From assembly GCA_903862415.1 (NCBI GenBank), contig CAIOYD010000041.1, positions 62,001-126,000 on the forward strand: a DNA stretch of 64,000 nucleotides, written 5' to 3'. Below are positions 16,505-24,735 of the stretch, one piece after another. Position 1 is the first letter of the stretch. Each line of letters opens with the position of its first letter. A program made the translations under genes and the position numbers. The stretch is from an uncultured Oxalobacteraceae bacterium. Lineage in GTDB: Bacteria > Pseudomonadota > Gammaproteobacteria > Burkholderiales > Burkholderiaceae_D. The notes under the pieces are model-generated. The model saw only the letters and a list, made by a program, of their open reading frames with translations. It did not search any database and was not told the DNA's origin.

Positions 16505-17175
16505 GATAACTCCGATAACATCAGTTCAGCGATTTTCCAGTCCAGCGGGGTATCGATGTCGAGCGATTTTTCTGCTGACATGACAAAGCCGAGCGTGTCC
16601 GCATGCAAAAAGGTTTTATTGGACAGCAGCCAGTCAGTGTGAGCAAAATACAGTGCGCCATTAAGTGCCTGTACTTCGGGTAATTCCTGGCGTCGGGTAG
16701 CTTCACCGGCATCCAGCAATTTGACCAATCTGCCTTCAGCATCAAGAGTAATCATCCAGTACGGTGACTGTGCAGCAGGCGTGACAGAGACGATACACTT
16801 TGCCTGACGCTGGCTGGCAAAAGCCAGACAGTTGTCAATATCTGCGGTGGTGCGCAGCGGCGAAGTGGGTTGCAGCAACAGAATGGCGTCAAAGCCGGGC
16901 AACTGTTGCAGCGCATGCAGCACCGGTGCCATGCCCGGGGTGTCATCCTGTGCCAGTCCGGCCGGACGCATGAACGGCACCAGCGCACCGTATTCGCGGC
17001 TGATGGCGGCGATTTCTTCATCATCGGTACTGACCACGACACTGTCTATGTTTTTCGCTGCCAGCGCTGCCTGTATGCTCCAGGCGATGAGCGGCTTGCC
17101 GGCGATCATGCGGCAGTTTTTGCGCGGAATACCTTTCGAGCCACCGCGGGCAGGGATAAGAGCTAGCGTTTTCAA
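16501..17175 (-). CDS. legF: CMP-legionaminate synthetase (acylneuraminate cytidylyltransferase family)
   Basis: 224 residues, a normal length. The CTP-binding motif ALIPARGGSKGIPRKN lies at 5-20, with the family motifs LLQPTSPLRTTADID, ALNGALYFAH and SLDIDTPLDW. It activates the finished nonulosonic acid with CTP for transfer. It is the promoter-proximal gene of the minus-strand operon and is divergent from the SEC-C/TPR glycosyltransferase gene at 17421; the 245-base gap must hold both promoters. NeuA and PseF share the family; LegF is chosen from context. Confidence 0.9.
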   Translation of the reverse strand: MKTLALIPARGGSKGIPRKNCRMIAGKPLIAWSIQAALAAKNIDSVVVSTDDEEIAAISREYGALVPFMRPAGLAQDDTPGMAPVLHALQQLPGFDAILLLQPTSPLRTTADIDNCLAFASQRQAKCIVSVTPAAQSPYWMITLDAEGRLVKLLDAGEATRRQELPEVQALNGALYFAHTDWLLSNKTFLHADTLGFVMSAEKSLDIDTPLDWKIAELMLSELS

Positions 17176-17187
17176 ACCGTGTTCCTG

Positions 17188-17221
17188 GTAGGGGGTATAA
17201 ACCGCAAGGCGTAATACACCA
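17188..17221 (+). repeat. Degenerate half-copy of the GTAGGGTGTATTAGC repeat
   Basis: GTAGGGGGTATAAACCGCAA then GGCGTAATACACCA is a diverged single arm of the palindromic repeat found twice at 46798-46884 and 47000-47084. It lies 13 bases upstream of legF, inside the divergent promoter region. Confidence 0.6.
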
Positions 17222-17420
17222 TGCGGCGAAACGAGTAAGACTCTGGCTGATAGATTGTGAACGCTTACCGATGAGCTGAAACCAGAATAAGTGAGTGAAA
17301 AGTGCTTCTGTTTGCCACTATGGTCGTCCGGTTATCGTGTTTGAATGATAAGAACCTTAATATCATCTCCCTTTGTACCCGAAAACCCGACTGAAGTTGC
17401 CCACAGGACTGGCGCTGTCT

Positions 17421-20400
17421 ATGAATACCACTGGCCGCAATCACCGCTGTTTATGCGGCAGCGGGAAAAAATGTAAACATGGCTGCGCCGCGCAGGCGGC
17501 TGAGTTGGCGCGCCTGGGATATACACAACTGCAGCAGGGACAGCTCGATGCCAGTGAACACAGTTTTCAGCAGGCATTGCTTTTGCAGCCGGATTTTGTC
17601 AACGCTCTGCTCAGTCTGGGTACGGTGTACTGGTTAAAGCAGGATCATGCAGCGGTGATTGACTGTTGTCGGCGGGTGCTGGCCATAGAGCCTGACAATA
17701 TTGCCGCCGCTAATAATCTGGTGGTGTCGGGTACGGTGTTGAAGCAATTTGACGATGTCGCTACTTATGCCTTAAAGATCATTGCTCTTGATCCCAACCA
17801 CAGCCTGTCGTATTTTCATCTGGCGCTGGCCTGTCAGGAACAGGGCAATCTGGCCGCTGGTGTGAGTTTTTATGAACGTGCCGCCGCACTCAATCCACAA
17901 CATGCCGACAGCCATTTCGGTCGCAGCATGTTAATGCTGGCCATGGGCCAGCTGGAGCAAGGCTGGCAGGGATATGAATTTCGCTGGCATTGTGAAACCC
18001 GGCCGGTGCCATGGCGCGATTTCCCTTATCCCCGCTGGCAGGGCGAGTCACTGGCCGGTAAAACCCTGCTGGTTTGGGGCGAGCAGGGTATCGGTGACCA
18101 GATCATGTTTGCCAGTTTGTATAACGATGTATTGACTGTGGCACCCGACTGTATTTTTGCCTGTAGCAAAAAACTGCTGCCATTGTTCCAGCGTTCCTTT
18201 CCGCAGGCGCGGGTGCTGGATCTGGACGATAGTGACGCGCTGGCTCCGTACCGTGAACAAATCGGGTTGCAGTCACCCGCAGGTTCGCTGGCACGCTGGT
18301 TACGTCCGACACAGGAAAGTTTTGCTGCTAACCGGCCATTCCTGCAGCCTGATCCGCAACGAGTTAGCTACTGGCGTGCACGACTGGCACAGCTTGGGCC
18401 GGGACTCAAGGTCGGAATCGGCTGGCGCAGTGGCAATCTGTCGGGTGACCGGGCCTTTTTTTGCACCCGGCTGGAGCAGTGGGGCCCTATTTTGACCCAG
18501 CCGGGAGTACGTTTCATCAATCTGCAATACGACGAATGCGCCGGGGAATTGGAACAAGTCAGGCAGTTATTCGGCGTTGACGTGCATGCCTTTGCCGAAG
18601 TGGATTTGTTTGATGATCTGGCAGAAGCGGCGGCTCTGACCAGTGCACTCGATCTGGTGATTTCTGCCCCCACCACCACGGCCATACTTGCAGCCGCGCT
18701 CGGCGTTCCCACCTGGCAGATGGTCTCGGGCTTTGACTGGCAAAACATGGGGTCGGATAAAAACCTCTGGTACCTCAGCCTGCGCAGTTTTAATAAGGAT
18801 TGGGAGCAGAATTGGAGTGTGCTGGTGGACGAAGTGGCTGTTTGTTTGCAGCAGCAGGTCGAAGCCGATTATGTCCTGGGCATGGAGGCCTTTAAAGCAC
18901 AACAGTATCCACAGGCAGAAATATTACTCAGAAAGACGCTGGCCAACAATCCGGCCAATGTGACTTGTCTGGTTAACCTGGGCGTGGTGCTCAACGAGTT
19001 GGGTCAGTTTGCCCAAACCCAGATGATTCAGCGCCAGGCGCTGGCACTGGAGCCGGACAATGCCGCTGCCTGGTTCAATCTGGCGGTCGCGCAAGTCGCG
19101 TCGGGAGACATTGACGCCGGCATGCAAAGTTATGCGCGCGTGCTGGAAATTAATCCGCAACTCAAACAGGCGTACTTCAACCTGGGTACCACCTTCCGTC
19201 TGCAGGGTGACCATGGTGTTGCGGTGCAGTGTTATTTGCGCGCACTGGACATCGATGGCAATTATCTGGCTGCCTGCAATAATCTGGCCGAGTCCTATCT
19301 GTTTTTGAAAAAATTCGCTGCAGTGGCTGAGTATGCGCTGAAAACCATCGCCCTCGATCCTGCCAATGCCAATGGCTATTTTCATCTGGCCGTGGCCTGT
19401 CAGGAGCAGGATGATTTGCCTGCCAGCCTGCAGTTCCATGCCCAAGCCGTCAGTCTGAATCCGCACAATCAGAATATCCGCTGCTCCCAGGGACTGGCGT
19501 TACTGGCGGATGGACAGTTGGTCGCAGGCTGGCAGGGTTATGAAGCCCGATGGTATAAAGAAAGCGCGCCTGAACCACTTCGCTATTTTCCGTATCCATG
19601 CTGGCAGGGAGAATCACTGACCGGCAAAACCCTGCTGGTCTGGGGGGAGCAGGGTATAGGCGACCAGATTATGTTTGCCAGCATGTATGCTGAACTGATT
19701 GCGCAGGCTAAATTGTGCATCTTTGCCTGTACTGCCAAGTTGCTACCCCTGTTGACACTGTCTTTTCCGAAGGCACATATTATTGCGCTCGATGATGCAG
19801 AGCAGTTAGCATCATTGACGATAGATGTGCAGTCGGCCGCCGGTTCGGTGGCACGCTGGCTGCGCCGGGATGCCAGCAGTTTTCCGCAGCAAGTCCATTT
19901 TTTGCAGGCCGATCCGGCACGCGTGCATCACTGGCGTACCCAATTGGCGCAATCCGGAACTGAACTCAAGGTCGGTATTTGCTGGCGCAGCGGCAATATG
20001 ACGGGGGACCGCGGAGCTTACTGCACCAGCCTCAGTCAATGGGGAACGTTGTTGGGGCTATCGGGAGTGCGCTTTATCAATCTGCAATATGATGACTGCC
20101 AGCAGGAGCTGGCACTGGCGCAGACGCAGTTCGGAGTATCCATAGACGTGATGCAGGAAGTCGATCTGTATCACGATCTGGCTGAAAGCGCCGCCTTGAT
20201 ACAGGCACTTGATCTGGTAATTTCGGCACCGAATACGACAGCCATTCTGGCTGGAGCACTCGCTGTGCCCACCTGGCAGATGGTGTGCGGCTTTGACTGG
20301 CAGGTGTTGGGCACGGCGGAAACACGCTGGTATTCGAGCGTGCGCAGCTTTCGCAAAAACTGGGATCAGGATTGGGAATGTATGATGGTAAGCATGGCGC

Positions 20401-20453
20401 AGCAGTTAACTGACCTGGTTAATAAGAATAATTATAGTGAGGTGCAGGGCTAA
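17421..20453 (+). CDS. SEC-C / TPR / GT9-like glycosyltransferase, internally duplicated
   Basis: About 1010 residues from ATG 17421 (a TTG at 17373 is possible; no strong ribosome binding site for either). The N-terminus has a SEC-C-type metal motif, CLCGSGKKCKHGC, with an altered final ligand pair (HGC instead of CC/CH). Then two tandem modules follow: TPR repeats (about 20-195) plus a glycosyltransferase-like domain (about 200-475), and again TPR (about 480-715) plus GT (about 720-1000). The GT domains share WQGESL.GKTLLVWGEQGIGDQIMF..., a G.CWRSGN motif and LDLVISAP.TTAILA. It lies between the CMP-legionaminate operon and flagellin genes, suggesting flagellin glycosylation; this is inferred. 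Confidence 0.8.
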   Translation: MNTTGRNHRCLCGSGKKCKHGCAAQAAELARLGYTQLQQGQLDASEHSFQQALLLQPDFVNALLSLGTVYWLKQDHAAVIDCCRRVLAIEPDNIAAANNLVVSGTVLKQFDDVATYALKIIALDPNHSLSYFHLALACQEQGNLAAGVSFYERAAALNPQHADSHFGRSMLMLAMGQLEQGWQGYEFRWHCETRPVPWRDFPYPRWQGESLAGKTLLVWGEQGIGDQIMFASLYNDVLTVAPDCIFACSKKLLPLFQRSFPQARVLDLDDSDALAPYREQIGLQSPAGSLARWLRPTQESFAANRPFLQPDPQRVSYWRARLAQLGPGLKVGIGWRSGNLSGDRAFFCTRLEQWGPILTQPGVRFINLQYDECAGELEQVRQLFGVDVHAFAEVDLFDDLAEAAALTSALDLVISAPTTTAILAAALGVPTWQMVSGFDWQNMGSDKNLWYLSLRSFNKDWEQNWSVLVDEVAVCLQQQVEADYVLGMEAFKAQQYPQAEILLRKTLANNPANVTCLVNLGVVLNELGQFAQTQMIQRQALALEPDNAAAWFNLAVAQVASGDIDAGMQSYARVLEINPQLKQAYFNLGTTFRLQGDHGVAVQCYLRALDIDGNYLAACNNLAESYLFLKKFAAVAEYALKTIALDPANANGYFHLAVACQEQDDLPASLQFHAQAVSLNPHNQNIRCSQGLALLADGQLVAGWQGYEARWYKESAPEPLRYFPYPCWQGESLTGKTLLVWGEQGIGDQIMFASMYAELIAQAKLCIFACTAKLLPLLTLSFPKAHIIALDDAEQLASLTIDVQSAAGSVARWLRRDASSFPQQVHFLQADPARVHHWRTQLAQSGTELKVGICWRSGNMTGDRGAYCTSLSQWGTLLGLSGVRFINLQYDDCQQELALAQTQFGVSIDVMQEVDLYHDLAESAALIQALDLVISAPNTTAILAGALAVPTWQMVCGFDWQVLGTAETRWYSSVRSFRKNWDQDWECMMVSMAQQLTDLVNKNNYSEVQG

Positions 20454-22243
20454 TGGAAAAACTCGGACGTAACGACCCTTGTCTGTGTGGCAGTGGTAAA
20501 AAATACAAACAATGCTGCATGAATGCAGATCTGATACAGGCGACACAAATGCAGTCGCTCAAACAGACGATCAGTGCCGATGTGGCCCGGGCCATCAGTT
20601 TGCATCAGCAGGGAGAGTTGCGTGCTGCCCAAGAGTTGTATGAAGCCGTGTTGAAGCAACAGCCGGAGCATCCGGAGGCGCTGCACTTTCTGGGTGTGCT
20701 GGCCTATCAGGGGAAAAACTATGATGTTGCGGAAGACTTGATGCGTCGTTCCATTAATCTGGATCCGACTAATGCGGTGTATTTTAAAAATTTGGGCGCG
20801 GTGTACCGCGACCATAAAAAACTCTCCAAGGCGATTGAAAGCCAGTTGATGGCATTGGAACTGCAACCCGATTATCCTCAGGCCTATTTGAATCTGGGTG
20901 TGGCGCAGGTGGATAAATTGTTGTTCACCGAAGCAGAACACAGTTTTCGTCAGGCGATCCACTTGAAGCCGGATTATGTCGAAGCCTGGGATAACCTCGG
21001 CACCGCACTACGATTGCAGCACCAGTTTGCAGCGGCGATCGTGGCGCATAAAAAAGCGCTGGAACTGAATCCAAAAAATGTGATTTCGTATACCAACCTG
21101 GCGGCAATTTTTAATAACTTAAAACAGTTTGATGCAGCGGTGGAATATTGTCTGAAAGCCGTTGCTCTCGATCCTGCTTATTCACTGGCTTACTTTTATC
21201 TAGGTTCAGCCTGCATGGCGCAAGAGAATTTTATCGCCAGTGAACAGTTCATCACCCATGCTCTGACGCTAGACCCCGGCAATGCCAATGCGCAATATAC
21301 TCTGGCGATGCTGTTGCTGGGCACTGGTAAGCTGCAACCGGGCTGGGAATTGCATGAGTCGCGGTTCACCAAAGCGTTTCAACCGATTGCGAAGCCGTAT
21401 TATCCCTATCCCTTCTGGCAAGGTGAGTCGCTGGCCGATAAAACCATTCTGGTTTGGTCAGAGCAGGGCGTGGGAGATCAAATTTCTTTTGCCGAAATGG
21501 TTGCCGATCTGCATGCCAGCCATTGCATCATTGCCTGCAAGAAAAAACTTGTCCCCTTATTTGCCCACAGCTTTCCCTGGGCTGAGGTGGTTGATCTGGA
21601 AGATCACCCGCGATTGGAAGGCAAGCACATCGACGTGCAATCCGCGGCGGGTTCTCTGGGACGCTGGTTGCGTCCGGATGCCGCCAGTTTTCCGCGCAGG
21701 AAGGCGTTTCTGAGTGCTGACCCGGAAAGGATCGCTTACTGGAAAACCCGGCTGGCGGCCCTGGGGGATGAATTAACGGTCGGTATTTGCTGGCGCAGTG
21801 GTAATTTGGTGGGAGAACGCTCACTGTATTGTACCCAGCTCGATGAATGGGGCGCGATCCTGTCTGTGCCTGGTGTCCGGTTTGTGAATTTACAGTACGA
21901 CGATTGCAGTGCCGAGATCGAAGATGCGCGTGAACGCTTTGGGGTGCAAATTACTACGTTTGCGGAAGTTGATCTGTTTGACGACCTGCTCGAAAATGCC
22001 GCTTTGTGCAAGGCACTCGATCTGGTGATTTCTGCGCCCACCGCTGCCGGAATTCTTGCCGCCGCGCTTGGGGCCCCTACCTGGCAATTAATAAGTGGTT
22101 TTGAATGGCAAAAATTTGGCGGCACGGAAAACCAGTTTTACGCCACCATGAAACTGTTTAACAAAAACTGGGATCAACCCTGGGATGACATGATCAATCA
22201 AATCGCCAGCGAGTTGCACAGCAAAGTGTTAAAAAATAATTAA
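20453..22243 (+). CDS. SEC-C / TPR / GT9-like glycosyltransferase, single module
   Basis: 596 residues. A canonical SEC-C motif near the N-terminus (CLCGSGKKYKQCC) is followed by five or six TPR units (about 45-310) and one GT domain (about 318-590) homologous to both modules of the preceding gene (WQGESLADKTILVWSEQGVGDQISFAEM; ICWRSGN; LDLVISAPTAAGILAAALG). The ATG overlaps the previous stop (TAATG at 20451-20455), implying coupled translation. The TPR-plus-GT layout recalls cytoplasmic TPR-guided glycosyltransferases that act on proteins. Flagellin 263 bases downstream is the obvious candidate acceptor; no biochemical proof exists in the sequence. Confidence 0.82.
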   Translation: MEKLGRNDPCLCGSGKKYKQCCMNADLIQATQMQSLKQTISADVARAISLHQQGELRAAQELYEAVLKQQPEHPEALHFLGVLAYQGKNYDVAEDLMRRSINLDPTNAVYFKNLGAVYRDHKKLSKAIESQLMALELQPDYPQAYLNLGVAQVDKLLFTEAEHSFRQAIHLKPDYVEAWDNLGTALRLQHQFAAAIVAHKKALELNPKNVISYTNLAAIFNNLKQFDAAVEYCLKAVALDPAYSLAYFYLGSACMAQENFIASEQFITHALTLDPGNANAQYTLAMLLLGTGKLQPGWELHESRFTKAFQPIAKPYYPYPFWQGESLADKTILVWSEQGVGDQISFAEMVADLHASHCIIACKKKLVPLFAHSFPWAEVVDLEDHPRLEGKHIDVQSAAGSLGRWLRPDAASFPRRKAFLSADPERIAYWKTRLAALGDELTVGICWRSGNLVGERSLYCTQLDEWGAILSVPGVRFVNLQYDDCSAEIEDARERFGVQITTFAEVDLFDDLLENAALCKALDLVISAPTAAGILAAALGAPTWQLISGFEWQKFGGTENQFYATMKLFNKNWDQPWDDMINQIASELHSKVLKNN

Positions 22244-22314
22244 AACACAATCTTTCCCGCAACTTTAGCCTGAAACAGCAAAATATTTATCTGAAAAATC
22301 ACTGTTTTTACCCC

Positions 22315-22341
22315 TAAAGTAATTTTGATTCCTGCCGATGA
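22315..22341 (+). promoter_or_regulatory. Sigma-28 (FliA) promoter for flagellin
   Basis: TAAA (22315-22318), exactly 15 bases, then GCCGATGA (22334-22341). This fits the flagellar sigma-28 consensus TAAA-N15-GCCGATAA with one mismatch. It lies about 165 bases upstream of the flagellin ATG, so the transcript would have a long leader. Confidence 0.85.
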
Positions 22342-22505
22342 ACGTAGAAGATGAAAAAACTTGAGGGCTTTTTGAAATAATTTAGTGCTCAATTTTTTTC
22401 AGACTTGACCGATACCTGTAACAACGGCGGTCGAGTAGTCCAGATAACTTAGACCAAAGTTTGAGGCTAATCGCCATTTTCGATAACTTAGGCAAGGGGA
22501 ACATC

Positions 22506-24059
22506 ATGTTAGATGCAATCAATACGAATATTATCTCGTTATCCACCCAGAATAACTTGGCGAACTCACAATCGTCACTGGCTACTTCGATTCAACGCCT
22601 GTCTTCAGGTTTGAAAATCAACAGCGCGGCAGACGATCCTGCGGGTTTGGCGATTTCCGATCGGATGACTTCCCAAGTCAACGGTTTGAATCAGGCGACT
22701 CAAAATGCGAACAATGCGATTGCATTGACGCAAACTGCCGACGGCGGTCTGGCCAGCACGACTTCACTGTTGCAACAAATGCGTACTCTGGCCGTGGAAG
22801 CCGCCAACGGCACTAACTCCACTTCCGATCGTCAATCGCTGCAAACTGAAATTGCTCAGTTGCAACAACAAATTGGTCAGGTTTCTTCGACTACCCAATA
22901 TAACGGTATTAATCTGCTCGATGGTTCACTGAGCAACGTGCAGTTCCAGGTGGGTGCCAATGCCGGTCAAACCATCAGTTTTGCAGTTGGCAGCTCAGCA
23001 GCGAATGCGATTGGTAACAATACAGTAGCAGCCACTGCGGCAACGGCCGGGATTACTTCTTCTGAAGCGCATCTTTCTGGTACTGCGGCTACCTTTGATG
23101 CAAACATTAATCTGGCGCAAACAATTACTGTGGCCGGTAACGGTACTTCGGCTACGACCGGTATCACCATCGGTGAATCTGGCCATGCGATTGCTGCGGC
23201 AATTAATAATTCTGCCGGTCTGACCGGTGTGACTGCCAAAGCTACCACCGTGGCAACATTGAGTAACTTTACTACTGGTCTCAATACACTGGTTCTGCAG
23301 GGTGCGCCAACTTCAACCGGTAATGCCAATCCGATTACCGTTTCTTCTACGCTGTCTTCGTCTAAAGATTTATCTGACCTGGCGACTAAAATTAATGCCC
23401 AGTCTGGTAATACCGGTATCAATGCAGTGGCCGATTTAACCAAGGGTACCATCACTCTGACTCAGGCTGATGGTTATGATATCGGCGTCAGAAATAATTC
23501 GGTACAGTCTGGCATCATGGTGACAGGTCAATCGTCAGCCGGTGTGGCCAATTCCACAGCGACTGCTGTCACACTGCTTGCGGATGGTGCTGCCACAGCG
23601 ATTACGGGTGACGCCGCGACAGTCGGTGCAGCGATTTCGTTCAGCGGACCAAATTCGTTCTCGGTGGCCACAGATACGGCCAGTGCCGGTATTTTGGATG
23701 CTGCAGCAACTAACGTCGGCAGTACTCTGTCTTCGGTAGCGTCGATTGATGTGACCACGCTGACCAACGGCCTGCCTTCAGGCGCCAATAATGCCCTGGC
23801 GGTAATTGATGCGGCTCTGGCCAACGTCGATACCGCGCGCGCTTCACTGGGTGCGTTACAAAACCGCTTCAGCGCCAGTATCAGCAATCTGCAGACATCG
23901 ACACTGAACATCACTTCTGCACGCAGTACTGTATCTGATACCAACTTTGCCGCAGAAACTGCCAATCTGTCTCGTGGCCAAATTCTGCAACAGGCTGGTA
24001 CCGCGATGTTGGCGCAGGCGAACTCTCTGCCTAACGGTGTGTTGGCTTTACTCCGTTAA
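22506..24059 (+). CDS. fliC: Flagellin
   Basis: 517 residues from ATG 22506 (AAGGGGAACATC ribosome binding site). The conserved D0/D1 N-terminus is NTNIISLSTQNNLANSQSSL...IQRLSSGLKINSAADDPAGLAISDRM; the C-terminal D1/D0 is GALQNRFSASISNLQ...ARSTVSDTNFAAETANLSRGQILQQAGTAMLAQAN...GVLALLR. The central region (about 170-420) is Ala/Thr/Ser/Gly-rich, variable and surface-exposed, and is the likely O-glycosylation target for the neighbouring nonulosonate system. It is driven by the sigma-28 promoter at 22315. The assembled filament is extracellular. Confidence 0.97.
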   Translation: MLDAINTNIISLSTQNNLANSQSSLATSIQRLSSGLKINSAADDPAGLAISDRMTSQVNGLNQATQNANNAIALTQTADGGLASTTSLLQQMRTLAVEAANGTNSTSDRQSLQTEIAQLQQQIGQVSSTTQYNGINLLDGSLSNVQFQVGANAGQTISFAVGSSAANAIGNNTVAATAATAGITSSEAHLSGTAATFDANINLAQTITVAGNGTSATTGITIGESGHAIAAAINNSAGLTGVTAKATTVATLSNFTTGLNTLVLQGAPTSTGNANPITVSSTLSSSKDLSDLATKINAQSGNTGINAVADLTKGTITLTQADGYDIGVRNNSVQSGIMVTGQSSAGVANSTATAVTLLADGAATAITGDAATVGAAISFSGPNSFSVATDTASAGILDAAATNVGSTLSSVASIDVTTLTNGLPSGANNALAVIDAALANVDTARASLGALQNRFSASISNLQTSTLNITSARSTVSDTNFAAETANLSRGQILQQAGTAMLAQANSLPNGVLALLR

Positions 24060-24101
24060 ACTGAAGTTGCTGCAACTGTTTTAAGTTTTAAATAGTACCC
24101 C

Positions 24102-24119
24102 CCCCGACTTCGGTCGGGG
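24102..24119 (+). terminator. Hairpin with TTCG loop between flagellin and flaG
   Basis: CCCCGAC-TTCG-GTCGGGG is a very stable tetraloop stem 42 bases after the flagellin stop, preceded by a C-run and without a clear T-run. It is likely to protect the flagellin mRNA 3' end or to lower read-through into flaG. Confidence 0.6.
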
Positions 24120-24141
24120 AATTCACTTGGAAGATATCATC

Positions 24142-24507
24142 ATGGACATTAACTCAATCGGTAATTCTGCCACCACTCCTGTGCAGACCAGTCCTGGTGC
24201 GCCACCGTCAACACCAGCAGCAACAGTGACACCCGCAGCAGAAGTAAATAAAACCAGTCAGGCCAGTCCTCCGCCTTCACTGGAACAGGTTAAACAGGCC
24301 GTTGATAATATCAACGCTTCACTCAATGCCAATGGCAATGCCCAAAATGTACAGTTTGCCGTCGACCCTAACAGCAAACGTGTGGTTGTCCAGGTTATCG
24401 ATCAACAAACCGATAAAGTCATCCGCCAAATTCCGTCGGAAGAAATTATTCATATGTCGATGTCGCTGGGACAAAAATTGGGACAAGTGATTAACCAGCA
24501 GGCTTGA
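24142..24507 (+). CDS. flaG: FlaG family flagellar protein
   Basis: 121 residues from ATG 24142 (upstream GGAAG; a TTG at 24127 is less likely). A Pro/Thr/Ala-rich N-terminal half precedes the conserved FlaG domain: LEQVKQAVDNINASLNANG, VQFAVDPNSKRVVVQVIDQQTDKVIRQIPSEEI, then a C-terminal MSLGQKLGQ helix. FlaG proteins influence filament length in several bacteria. Its place between flagellin and fliD is the common order. Confidence 0.93.
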   Translation: MDINSIGNSATTPVQTSPGAPPSTPAATVTPAAEVNKTSQASPPPSLEQVKQAVDNINASLNANGNAQNVQFAVDPNSKRVVVQVIDQQTDKVIRQIPSEEIIHMSMSLGQKLGQVINQQA

Positions 24508-24668
24508 TTGTTGCGGGCAAGAATGAACAGGCGGTTTAGCGCCGGCAGTATCCTTTTATGCTGATTCATCTGCGGGATGGAGCGGCTTTTCTTTGCGTTT
24601 ACCAAAAGCATGTCGCTCTGACCAGAATTTGCGCTTTAAAACCGCAAACAAACACCTCTTTCCCACTC

Positions 24669-24695
24669 TAAAGTTCGCTTAGACTGCACCGATAA
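24669..24695 (+). promoter_or_regulatory. Sigma-28 (FliA) promoter for fliD
   Basis: TAAA (24669-24672), 15 bases, then ACCGATAA (24688-24695), a one-mismatch fit to TAAA-N15-GCCGATAA. It is located 41 bases upstream of the fliD ATG, so fliD-fliS-fliT can be transcribed separately from flagellin. Confidence 0.85.
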
Positions 24696-24735
24696 CTAGA
24701 TATAGTGGCGTATAACGCAGTTCAGGAGAGTAGTG

